Source: Armatimonadota bacterium (lineage in GTDB: Bacteria; Sysuimicrobiota; Sysuimicrobiia; Sysuimicrobiales; Kaftiobacteriaceae). Taken from it: a stretch of DNA of 64,000 nt. Every line of letters starts with the position of its first letter. The first letter of the stretch is position 1. Position numbers and translations under genes: made by a program. Under the pieces are notes generated by a model. The model was not told the DNA's origin and did no database searches. It saw only the letters and a list, made by a program, of their open reading frames with translations. Positions 25,671 to 32,248 of this stretch are shown piece after piece. The stretch covers positions 372,050 to 436,049 of the forward strand of contig JAVKHY010000001.1 in NCBI GenBank assembly GCA_031459765.1, in the 5' to 3' direction.

Positions 25671-26339
25671 TCACTGAGCCTCGCCCCGGCCTGTCCGGAA
25701 CTGCTCCCACCGCCGGCGCTGGGTGCCCGCATCCGCCGGTTGGTGGTCGCTGCAATCCACCCGCAGCAACCGGTCGCCGAAGGGGGCGTCGACAAAGGCG
25801 CAGTGGTGCGGACGCGCGGGGTTCTTGTGTACGTAGGGGCGGAAGAACCGGCAGGTCACGCAGATCCGGGAGACCGGGATCTCGCCCCGGTCCTGCAGAA
25901 TACGGATCATACTCACCAGGGCGCGCAGGAAGATAGCCTGTTCATCAGGGTCCAGCGCTTCCACAGCGGGGACAAGGAAATCAGTCCAGTCGCCTATGCG
26001 GCGCGCCACCCGGCGACCCTGCGGGGTGACGGTGATCGACCGCACCCGGGCGTCTCGCGGGGACCGGCCCTTACGGAGGAGTTGCTTGCGGACCAGCGCC
26101 TCCACGGCGTCGCTGGCCGTCGGTGCCGTCACCCCCAGCCGAGAGGCCACCTCGCCCACGGTCACCCCCTCCGGAGCATTCCCGACCAGGGACAGGATCT
26201 GCGCTTGCGTGGGGGTCACGGCCCGGGCTCCGGCTTCCCGCCAGGCATGGATCTTCAGGGCGAGGCCGATCTTGGCCAGTCCGGTGGCGATCCGCCGCTC
26301 CACCGGCCCTGAGACTAGGTCAAATGATCTCCGGCGCAT
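25671..26339 (-). CDS. MarR-family regulator with Cys-rich C-terminal extension
   Basis: A 222-aa regulator. The winged helix-turn-helix spans about residues 40-110: TPTQAQILSLV, VTVGEVASRLGVTAPTASDAVEALVRKQLL, then the wing RDARVRSITVTPQGRR. Beyond the usual ~150-residue MarR length there is an extra region with Cys160, Cys163, His178/179, Cys180, Cys196 and His199 (ICVTCRFFRP, PHHCAF, VDCSDH). This is a likely zinc, copper or Fe-S ligand set. It is transcribed divergently from the small cupredoxin across a perfect inverted repeat (26408-26434) and is followed by cupredoxin-propeller and sco genes. A metal- or redox-responsive repressor of the copper module is a reasonable inference. Confidence 0.9.
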   Translation of the reverse strand: MRRRSFDLVSGPVERRIATGLAKIGLALKIHAWREAGARAVTPTQAQILSLVGNAPEGVTVGEVASRLGVTAPTASDAVEALVRKQLLRKGRSPRDARVRSITVTPQGRRVARRIGDWTDFLVPAVEALDPDEQAIFLRALVSMIRILQDRGEIPVSRICVTCRFFRPYVHKNPARPHHCAFVDAPFGDRLLRVDCSDHQPADAGTQRRRWEQFRTGRGEAQ

Positions 26340-26383
26340 CGCTGTTCCTTTCGTCGCCGCGCCCCGGCGCCTCCTGGCGGCTC

Positions 26384-26412
26384 TTGACAGCCCGGCCCGG
26401 CGACGCTAATTT
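26384..26412 (+). promoter_or_regulatory. promoter for the small cupredoxin gene
   Basis: A perfect TTGACA at 26384-26389, 17-nt spacer, TAATTT at 26407-26412. The -10 lies inside the left arm of the inverted repeat, so a bound MarR dimer would occlude it. Confidence 0.6.
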
Positions 26413-26434
26413 AATTAGGACGCCTAATTAAATT
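26408..26434. promoter_or_regulatory. perfect 12-bp inverted repeat, likely MarR operator
   Basis: AATTTAATTAGG (26408-26419), spacer ACG, CCTAATTAAATT (26423-26434). The arms match 12 of 12, an AT-rich island in GC-rich DNA between the marR gene and the cupredoxin gene. MarR proteins bind such AT-rich palindromes of about this length. Its overlap with the -10 region supports repression of the rightward gene and autoregulation. Confidence 0.8.
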
Positions 26435-26451
26435 CTTCGCGGAGGTGGACT

Positions 26452-26862
26452 GTGCGCAAGAGGGTGGTTTTGGCGGCGGTCGTCGTACTGATGGCCGCCG
26501 GGGCCTTTGCTCTGACCGGAGCACGCGGGCAGGCGGCCGCGTCGCGGACACGCGAGTACCGGGTGACGATGAAATTCTGGAAGGCGACGGTGGCGGAGGT
26601 CCCGACCGTGGCCGTCACCAATCTGCCGGCGGACGCGGTCGCCTATGCCGGCGACACCGTGGTCTTCCGCGTGACCAACGAGAGCCCCATCGCGGAAGGG
26701 TTCTCCGTTGACGCCTACGGGGTGAGGGAAGTGCTGGAACCCAAGCAGACTAAGGTCATCCGGATTGCGGGCGTGCGACCGGGAGCCTTCGTTATCTATT
26801 GCCAGTTGCACCCCTTCAGCGTCCACTATACCGGGACTTTACTGGTGCTGCCTCGACCGTGA
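26452..26862 (+). CDS. small exported cupredoxin-fold protein
   Basis: A 136-aa protein with signal peptide (residues 1-29, VVLAAVVVLMAAGAFALTG). The mature part has a cupredoxin-like order: EYRVTMKFWKATV, YAGDTVVFRVTNES, GFSVDAYGV, and the late loop VIYCQLHPFSVHYTGTLLV with Cys117, His120 and His125. The early His ligand is not evident, and the axial Met expected after CxxH is Ser, so a standard type-1 copper site is doubtful. GTG 26452 follows GGAGGTG. It is under the MarR operator, opposite marR. Its stop abuts the stop of cimA with no gap. Confidence 0.75.
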   Translation: MRKRVVLAAVVVLMAAGAFALTGARGQAAASRTREYRVTMKFWKATVAEVPTVAVTNLPADAVAYAGDTVVFRVTNESPIAEGFSVDAYGVREVLEPKQTKVIRIAGVRPGAFVIYCQLHPFSVHYTGTLLVLPRP

Positions 26863-28464
26863 TCATGCCGGCGGCGGCCCCGCCCGGGCGGTCGTGGCGT
26901 CATCGTGGTGGAGCAGGCCGTACTCGAAGCTGTCCACGAGCGCCAGCCAGCTGGCTTCCACGACGTTCTCCGAGACGCCGACCGTGCCCCAGCTGCGCCG
27001 GCCGTCGGACGACTCGATGAGCACGCGCACCCGGGCGGCGGTCGCGGCCTCGGCGTTGAGCACGCGGACCTTGTAGTCGGTGAGCCGGATGGTCCGCAGC
27101 GCGGGATAGAACCCTTCCAGCGCCTTGCGCAGGGCGCGGTCCAGCGCGTGCACCGGCCCGTTGCCCTCGGCCGCGGTGTGCTCTTCCACGCCGTTGACCG
27201 ATAGTTTGACCGTGGCCTCGGCGCGCACCGCGCCGCCCTCGCCGCCAACCACGCGGACGTGGAACCAGCAGAGGTCGAAGAGGGGGCGGTGCACGCCCAG
27301 CAGCCGCCGCATGATGAGCGCGAAGCTCGCCTCGGCTCCGTCGAACTGGTAGCCCTCGTGTTCCATGCGTTTCACGCGGGCCAGAATCTCCTTCACTTCC
27401 GGCCGCGAGCGGTCCAGCGACAGGCCCATCTCGCCAGCCTTGTAGAGCACGTTGGCCTGTCCGGAGAGATCCGAGACGACGACCCGACGCTCGTTGCCCA
27501 CGCTGGCCGGGTCGATGTGCTCGTAGGTCCGCGCATCCGCCATCACCGCGCTGACGTGGACGCCCCCCTTATGCGCAAAGGCGTTGCGCCCGACGAAGGG
27601 CTGGTAGTCGTCAGGCGCCAGGTTGGCCATCTCGCTGACGAAGCGTGACACCTCGACTAGGCGCGAGAGGGCGTCCGGCCGCAGACACTCGTATCCCAGT
27701 TTGAGGCGCAGGTTGGCGACGACGGCGCAGAGGTCGGCGTTGCCGCACCGTTCGCCATAGCCGTTAATGGTGCCCTGGACGTGCTCGGCGCCGGCCTGTA
27801 CCGCGGTCAGGGTGTTGGCCACCGCGAGCGCGCCGTCGTTGTGGGCGTGAATGCCCACCGGCCCGCCGACCCGCTCCAGGACGGTCCGGATGATGCGCCG
27901 AATTTCGTCGGGCAACGTCCCTCCGTTCGTATCGCAGAGCACCAGGACGTCCGCGCCGGCCTGCCGGGCGGCACGCAGCGTCTCTAGCGCGTAGACGGCG
28001 TCGTGCCGGTAACCGTCGAAGAAGTGCTCGGCATCGTAGACGACCTCCCGGCCGTGGCGCTTCAGATAGGCGACCGAGTCGGCGATCATGCGCAGATTCT
28101 CGTCCCGCGTGGTGCGCAGAGCGACGGTGACATGATGATCCCAGCTCTTGCCGAAGATGGCCACGGCCGGCGCGCCCGACTGGATCAACATCTGGAGGTT
28201 CGGATCGTCGTCGGGTCGCGTGTTGGGGCGTCGGGTGCTGCCGAAGGCCGTAATTTTGCAGTGTTGCCACGACAGTTCGCGGGCCCGGGTGAAAAAGGCG
28301 AGGTCCTTGGGATTGCTGCCCGGCCACCCGCCTTCCACGTAGTCGACACCCAACTCGTCCAGGCGGAGGGCGATCTTCACTTTATCGTCCGTGGAAAAAT
28401 TGATACCCGCGCCCTGGGTGCCGTCGCGGAGCGTGGTGTCAAAGACGGTCACACGGTTGCTCAT
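26863..28464 (-). CDS. cimA: (R)-citramalate synthase
   Basis: A 533-aa enzyme of the isopropylmalate/citramalate synthase family. It would condense pyruvate and acetyl-CoA to citramalate, the first step of the threonine-independent isoleucine pathway. VFDTTLRDGTQGAGINFS holds the catalytic Arg and metal Asp. GIHAHNDGALAVAN carries the HxH metal ligands. NGYGERCGNADLCAV is the second signature. The C-terminal region from about residue 400 has the LeuA regulatory-domain layout (VNGVEEHTAAEGNGPVHALDRAL, DYKVRVLN), so end-product inhibition is expected. The long spacing between catalytic motifs fits the CimA type rather than LeuA. ATG 28464 lies 17 nt after a terminator-like hairpin. Confidence 0.9.
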   Translation of the reverse strand: MSNRVTVFDTTLRDGTQGAGINFSTDDKVKIALRLDELGVDYVEGGWPGSNPKDLAFFTRARELSWQHCKITAFGSTRRPNTRPDDDPNLQMLIQSGAPAVAIFGKSWDHHVTVALRTTRDENLRMIADSVAYLKRHGREVVYDAEHFFDGYRHDAVYALETLRAARQAGADVLVLCDTNGGTLPDEIRRIIRTVLERVGGPVGIHAHNDGALAVANTLTAVQAGAEHVQGTINGYGERCGNADLCAVVANLRLKLGYECLRPDALSRLVEVSRFVSEMANLAPDDYQPFVGRNAFAHKGGVHVSAVMADARTYEHIDPASVGNERRVVVSDLSGQANVLYKAGEMGLSLDRSRPEVKEILARVKRMEHEGYQFDGAEASFALIMRRLLGVHRPLFDLCWFHVRVVGGEGGAVRAEATVKLSVNGVEEHTAAEGNGPVHALDRALRKALEGFYPALRTIRLTDYKVRVLNAEAATAARVRVLIESSDGRRSWGTVGVSENVVEASWLALVDSFEYGLLHHDDATTARAGPPPA

Positions 28465-28480
28465 CGGCCTCACCCGGCTC

Positions 28481-28530
28481 AGAAGAAAACCTGAGGGACA
28501 GATTCCGCAAGGAACCTCTCCCTCAGGTTT
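28481..28530 (-). terminator. attenuator-like hairpin in the cimA leader
   Basis: Read on the minus strand, AAACCTGAGGGA (28519-28530) pairs perfectly with TCCCTCAGGTTT (28487-28498). A second inner stem GGTTCC/GGAATC has loop TTGC, and TTTTCTTCT follows directly. This is the form of an intrinsic terminator, placed about 17 nt before the cimA start and about 135 nt after the predicted transcript start. Attenuation by a regulatory RNA or leader is the likely purpose. No T-box sequence or Ile/Leu-rich leader peptide was seen. Confidence 0.6.
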
Positions 28531-28670
28531 CTCTCCTGACGGTGTAGCGGCCGCCCTGGACCGCCTGCGCCGCTTGGACCCAACCAGCCCCTTGTGAAAG
28601 CTGTGGAACCCTAGGCGCACTTCCCTGCCGGCCCGCCTGGGGGCCGGAACGCTGCCCCGGTTTTCCACGC

Positions 28671-28700
28671 ACTGTACCCAAGCGCCGGCGGGTCTGTCAA
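28671..28700 (-). promoter_or_regulatory. promoter for cimA
   Basis: On the minus strand, perfect TTGACA (28695-28700), 18-nt spacer, TACAGT (28671-28676). It predicts a leader of about 200 nt. The -35 box lies at the edge of the insertion sequence. Confidence 0.55.
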
Positions 28701-28802
28701 GCGCCCGCATTGCCTCAGAATAAATCCGAGCGAGGCCGGGGCCGTTGCCTCATAGAAAACCTGAGGCAACTTCTCGCCACCTTTGGAGGTCCGACCGGCC
28801 CC

Positions 28803-29156
28803 ATGACCCCTCTCGCCAAGCGCCAACTGGCCCAGGCCCTGCACCCCCACTACCGCACAGCCCGGCGAGCCGAGAAGACCCAGATCCTGACCGCCTTCGT
28901 CAAGGCCACCGGCTACCATCGGACGTACGCCATCACCCTCCTCCGCCACGGGCCACCCCGCCGCCCGGGCGAACGCCGAGGGCGACGGGTCCGGTACGAC
29001 CGTCCCGTCGTGGAGGCCCTCCACCGCCTCTGGGAGGCTTCCGGCTATCTGTGCAGCAAGCGCTTGCGCCCGTTCCTGGCGCCCTGGCTCGAGGCCCTGC
29101 GGCGGTGCGGCGAACTTACCTCCCCCCGGCGGTCGAAGCCGCGCTGCTGCGGATGA
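28803..29156 (+). pseudogene. transposase, N-terminal part
   Basis: This 117-aa stretch (MTPLAKRQLAQALHPHY) is the N-terminal helix-turn-helix region of an integrase-core transposase: AEKTQILTAFVKATGYHRTYAITLLRHG, then VVEALHRLWEASGYLCSKRLRPFLAPWLEALRR. The frame is lost around 29100-29127, near a run of six C. After that it reads unrelated SPRRSKPRCCG and stops. The -1 frame continues the protein as YLPPAVEAALLRMSAATIDRKL. GGAGG lies 13 nt before the ATG. The stop overlaps an ATG of the second part (ATGA). Decay, programmed frameshifting and a sequencing error in the C run are all possible. Confidence 0.7.
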
Positions 29157-29992
29157 GTGCCGCCACCATCGACCGGAAGCTCGCCCCCTATCGACGGCAG
29201 CTCAAACCCCGAGGCCTCACGACCACCCGCCCGGGACGTCTGCTCAAGCCGCACGTCCCGGTACGCACCTTCACCCCCTGGGACGAGCGCCACCCCGGCT
29301 TCACCGAACTGGACCTGGTCGCCCACTGCGGCGAGGCGACGCACGGCGAGTACCTCCACAGCCTCTCGCTGGTGGACGTCGCTACCGCGTGGTTCGAGCC
29401 CCGCGCAGTGGTCAACCGCAGCCAACGTTGGGTCTTTGAGGCGCTCACCATCATCCGCGATCGGCTCCCCTTCCCCCTCCTGGGCATCGATGCCGACAAT
29501 GACAGCGCCTTCATCAACACCAACCTCCTCGCCTACTGTCGCGCCCCGCGCCTCACGTTCACCCGCTCCCGGGAGTATTGCAAGAACGACCAGGCCCACG
29601 TGGAAGAACGCAATGGGGCAGTGATCCGCCGCCTCATCGGCTACGAACGGTACGAGGGGGAGCAGGCTGCTGCCGCGCTCAATGCCGTCTACGATGTGCT
29701 GCGACTCTGGATCAACTTCTTCCAACCGACCATGCGCCTTGTCGCCAAGGAGCGTGTGGGGGCCAAGGTGATCAGGCGCTACGATCAGGCCCGGACCCCT
29801 TACCAGCGCGTCCTGGAGGCCCCGGAGGTCTCGCCCTCCGCCACGCAGGCCCTCCGGGCTCTCTACCAAACCCTCAACCCCGTCCAGGTGCGCCGGGAGC
29901 TTGAGCGGCACCTGGCGACTCTGTGGCGCCACGGCCTTCACTCAGGAGGGTCCGTGAGGCAACGGGCCCCGGAAACTCAGGTTTCCCGATGA
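29153..29992 (+). CDS. transposase, C-terminal part with DDE catalytic core
   Basis: A 279-aa continuation of the transposase starting at the ATG that overlaps the stop of the first part. The RNase H-like core shows the acidic triad. The first Asp is in TELDLVAHCGEATHGEYLHSL. The second Asp is in LLGIDADNDSAFINTNLLAY. The Glu is in KNDQAHVEERNGAVIRRLIGY. This spacing belongs to the rve/integrase-core transposases grouped with ISNCY-like elements. The tail extends past the right inverted motif. The core is complete, so a full-length product made by -1 frameshifting could be active. Confidence 0.75.
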   Translation: MSAATIDRKLAPYRRQLKPRGLTTTRPGRLLKPHVPVRTFTPWDERHPGFTELDLVAHCGEATHGEYLHSLSLVDVATAWFEPRAVVNRSQRWVFEALTIIRDRLPFPLLGIDADNDSAFINTNLLAYCRAPRLTFTRSREYCKNDQAHVEERNGAVIRRLIGYERYEGEQAAAALNAVYDVLRLWINFFQPTMRLVAKERVGAKVIRRYDQARTPYQRVLEAPEVSPSATQALRALYQTLNPVQVRRELERHLATLWRHGLHSGGSVRQRAPETQVSR

Positions 29993-30033
29993 GTCAACAC
30001 GGAACACGAAGCCGGGCACGGAAGGCCTGAGTC

Positions 30034-30109
30034 TGGCGGGCCCGGAGGGAATCGAACCCCCGACCAGAGGCTTAGGAGTCCCCTGCTCTATCCACTGAGC
30101 TACGGGCCC
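30034..30109 (-). tRNA. tRNA-Arg (anticodon CCT)
   Basis: A complete cloverleaf on the minus strand. The acceptor GGGCCCG pairs with CGGGCCC, the D arm is GCTCAGTGGATAGAGC, the anticodon loop is CTCCTAA (CCT, reads AGG), and the T loop is GGTTCGATTCC. The discriminator is G and CCA is encoded. One mismatch (A-G) closes the anticodon stem. It lies 42 nt after the insertion sequence. Confidence 0.93.
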
Positions 30110-30119
30110 GCACCTTCAG

Positions 30120-30125
30120 ATTATA
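30120..30125 (-). promoter_or_regulatory. -10 box for tRNA-Arg(CCT)
   Basis: A perfect TATAAT on the minus strand, 10 nt before the tRNA 5' end, so the primary transcript begins almost at the mature end. No good -35 is visible at 16-18 nt. Confidence 0.45.
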
Positions 30126-30606
30126 CGCTACAGACGTGGGTTTCCGCGCGGCTCCCCTCACCCAGGGGCTTCCTCTCGGACCCGCTGCTGTAGCCTAACT
30201 GTAGCCGATCTTGGAAGGAGGAGAATGAAGAGCAACGAGGGGAGGGTGCATAAGGCCGAGCGGATGCCGGCGTGGCCTCCGCTGACTGGGTCTGGCCCGC
30301 AGGCGGAGCCTCTCATGCCCACTTGCCGGGGACGATACCCTCACCGCCCGATGGGCGGCATCGGCCGGAGCCGGTGAGGTGAAATGATAAGATAATGAAA
30401 TTAATGAATCAGGTTGGGGCGGGAGGCAGGTTTCGGCGGCACGGTCCGAGGGCTCAGCACCCGCACCGGTGGAGCGGGTTTCTTTGGGGTAGCAATTGAG
30501 GACGTCGAGAATACTTGCCTTGGGCCAGCACAGAGAAGGAAGGGAGATGGGAGTGCGCCTGCGGGCGGGCGGCAATGAGTTCTCGCGGAGGTGAGGAGGC
30601 GGAGCC
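30126..30606. other. long leader/intergenic region before liv operon 2
   Basis: About 480 nt without a supportable gene. It contains a direct repeat CTGTAGCC (about 30188-30205) and a nested inverted structure at 30340-30378 (outer CTCACCG/CGGTGAG, inner CCGATG/CATCGG). An AT-rich stretch at 30381-30410 contains GATAAT at 30391-30396 as a possible -10. A terminator-like hairpin sits at 30459-30485. It probably holds the promoter and a structured leader of the downstream transporter operon. Confidence 0.45.
30459..30485 (+). terminator. weak terminator-like hairpin in the liv operon 2 leader
   Basis: ACCCGC and GCGGGT arms (6 bp), 9-nt loop, followed by TTCTTT. It lies about 120 nt before the binding-protein gene. 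It may be an attenuator rather than an end-of-gene terminator, since no plus-strand gene precedes it. Confidence 0.35.
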
Positions 30607-31869
30607 ATGAAGACGTTGCGCTGGTGGGCGATCCGCTGGTTTGCTAGCGTCCTGGCCCTGTATCTAGTCGGCGCCGCGGGGCTGGTGGCGGCGCAGCAGG
30701 CGGCCGAGTACAAGGTGGGGGTGGTCACCTCGCTGTCCGGCGAGCTGGCCTTCGGCGGCAACGTGACCAAGCGCGGCTACGACCTCTGGGCGGAAACCCT
30801 GAACAAGGCAGGCGGCATCCTGATCGGCGGCAAACCCTACAAGGTCAGGCTGATCTACGCCGATGACCAGAGCACGCCGGCTACCGCCGCCGTGGCCGGA
30901 GAACGGCTGATCACCCAGGAGAAGGTGGACTTCATCCTAGGCCCCTACGCCAGCGGCACAACCCTGGCCCTGGCACCCATCACCGAGAAGTACCGCGTTC
31001 CACACATCACCGGATCGGCGGAGTCCCCGCTCATCTGGAAGGGGAAGTTCAAGTACACCTTCGGGACCATCCCCACGGTGACCATCATCGCCCAGGCGTC
31101 CATCCAGACCCTGGCGCAAGACGTGTCCCCCAAGCCGCAGACCATTGCCATTCTGGGGATCGACGATGCCTTCTCCAAGTTCGCCGCCGAGGCGTTCCGC
31201 ACCGCCGCCCAGAAGTTTGGCATCAAGGTGCTGCGCTTCGACATCGTGCCGGAGGGCAGCGACTACACGCCGGCGGTGAGCGCGGCCAAGGCGCTGACCC
31301 CGGACATCTTCGCGATGGGATCGCACGAGAAGGCGGCCATTGAGATGATCAAGGCCGCCAAGGAGCTCAAGTTCAACCCCAAGGCGTTCGTGCAGCACTA
31401 CGGGATGACTACCCCCGACTTCCGCAAGGGGCTGGGCAAGGACGCCGAGTACGTCTTCGGTACCTCGGTATGGACCCCCAACCTAAACTACCAGGCGAAG
31501 ATCCTCTTCAAGACTCCGCAGGAGTACGCCGCTGCGTTCAAGGCCCGCTTCGGCAGCGATCCGGACTACACCGAGGCGGCCTCTACCGCAGCGGGCATCG
31601 CCTTCCAGGAGGCGCTGCGGGCCATTAACGCCGCGCCGCCACTGACGCAGGCGCAGAAGGACGCGCTGATCGGAGCCCTGGAGCGGCTGGACCTGATGAC
31701 CTTCTACGGGCCGATCAAGTTCGCCACTTCCGGGGACTACTACCATGACAACGCGGGGCTGCAGCCCATTGCCCTGCAGTACCAGGGCGGCGTGATCGTG
31801 GAGGTCGGCCCGGGCAAGCTGCGCCTGAAGGCCCCCAAATATCCCACGCCCAGCTGGGACAAGCGCTAA
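30607..31869 (+). CDS. Liv-type ABC transporter substrate-binding protein 2
   Basis: A 420-aa exported binding protein of the Peripla_BP_6 type. Its signal peptide spans about residues 1-30 (FASVLALYLVGAAGLVAAQ). The mature domain begins YKVGVVTSLSGELAFGGNVTKRGYDLWAE, then NKAGGILIGGKPYKVRLIYADDQ, FILGPYASGTTLALAPITEKY, and VPEGSDYTPAVSAAKALTPDIF. This is a textbook branched-chain-amino-acid/amide-type order. A strong purine-rich site GGAGGTGAGGAGG precedes the ATG. It heads the second Liv operon, which ends with an aminotransferase, so an amino-acid or amine ligand is likely. It is not a close copy of the first binding protein. Confidence 0.92.
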   Translation: MKTLRWWAIRWFASVLALYLVGAAGLVAAQQAAEYKVGVVTSLSGELAFGGNVTKRGYDLWAETLNKAGGILIGGKPYKVRLIYADDQSTPATAAVAGERLITQEKVDFILGPYASGTTLALAPITEKYRVPHITGSAESPLIWKGKFKYTFGTIPTVTIIAQASIQTLAQDVSPKPQTIAILGIDDAFSKFAAEAFRTAAQKFGIKVLRFDIVPEGSDYTPAVSAAKALTPDIFAMGSHEKAAIEMIKAAKELKFNPKAFVQHYGMTTPDFRKGLGKDAEYVFGTSVWTPNLNYQAKILFKTPQEYAAAFKARFGSDPDYTEAASTAAGIAFQEALRAINAAPPLTQAQKDALIGALERLDLMTFYGPIKFATSGDYYHDNAGLQPIALQYQGGVIVEVGPGKLRLKAPKYPTPSWDKR

Positions 31870-32248
31870 GTCAGGAGGCCGGGGACGGCGACCCCGTCCC
31901 CGGCCGCTCGGCAGCATGTCCAGGAATTCCTGCGCAGACCGACCGGGGCTCCCAGAAATTCGCGGGCGCGAATTCTCAGGGTGCGCTGGCTGTCGACGGC
32001 GAGGTGCAGGACTTCGGACGGTCCAGCGTGCGCAACTGCGAGACCCATGGCGGTGGAAGCAGCGGACTGGCTCGCAGGCCAAGGCAGGTGCTGTATGCGT
32101 TGGACCAGCAGCAGACGGCCAAAGGGCGTGAGCTTGCTGTGTGGGTGAGCCATGACTGCCTCCCCGGGCGAACCTGTGCATTCCGTCCCAGAACCAGCGT
32201 CAAGAGGCAGTCTTATGTCAACAACCTAGTTAGGCAGTCCGGCTAGCC
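31870..32248. other. intergenic region with clustered palindromes between binding protein and permease
   Basis: 379 nt without a convincing gene. It holds three inverted structures: a strong hairpin at 31877-31905, a 12-bp perfect palindrome CAGGAATTCCTG at 31921-31932, and AATTCGCG/CGCGAATT at 31957-31974. Such stem-loops after a binding-protein gene often stabilise its message and reduce read-through to the permease genes. Nothing else was seen from about 31980 to 32248. Confidence 0.5.
31877..31905 (+). terminator. strong stem-loop after binding-protein gene
   Basis: GGCCGGGGACG and CGTCCCCGGCC form an 11-bp perfect stem with a 7-nt loop, 7 nt after the stop codon. There is no T tract, so it is more likely an mRNA-stabilising or partial-termination structure than a full terminator. 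Confidence 0.5.

Larger units (their letters stand above)
28701..29992 (+). mobile_element. insertion sequence with DDE integrase-type transposase, frameshifted
   Basis: About 1.3 kb carrying a transposase in two overlapping frames. An imperfect inverted pair CCGGGGCC-GTTGCCTCA (28736-28752) and its complement (29955-29972, one extra base) marks the two ends. GTCAA occurs just outside both proposed limits (28696-28700 and 29993-29997) and could be a 5-bp target duplication. The exact termini remain uncertain, because the outermost bases are not inverted repeats of each other. A palindrome GTTGCCTCA/TGAGGCAAC lies at the left end (28744-28770). Confidence 0.6.

Noticed and set aside
28465..28670. 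T-box riboswitch in the cimA leader
   Set aside because: The conserved TGGNACC/GCG T-box core was not found on the minus strand; only the terminator-like hairpin is supportable.
30126..30205. Direct repeat CTGTAGCC near tRNA-Arg(CCT) as a possible integration (att) site
   Set aside because: No integrase or element boundary is seen nearby, and the repeat is only 8 bp.
31866..32153. Minus-strand frame of 95 codons between the binding protein and permease
   Set aside because: No ribosome-binding site or recognisable motif, and it overlaps the palindrome cluster.
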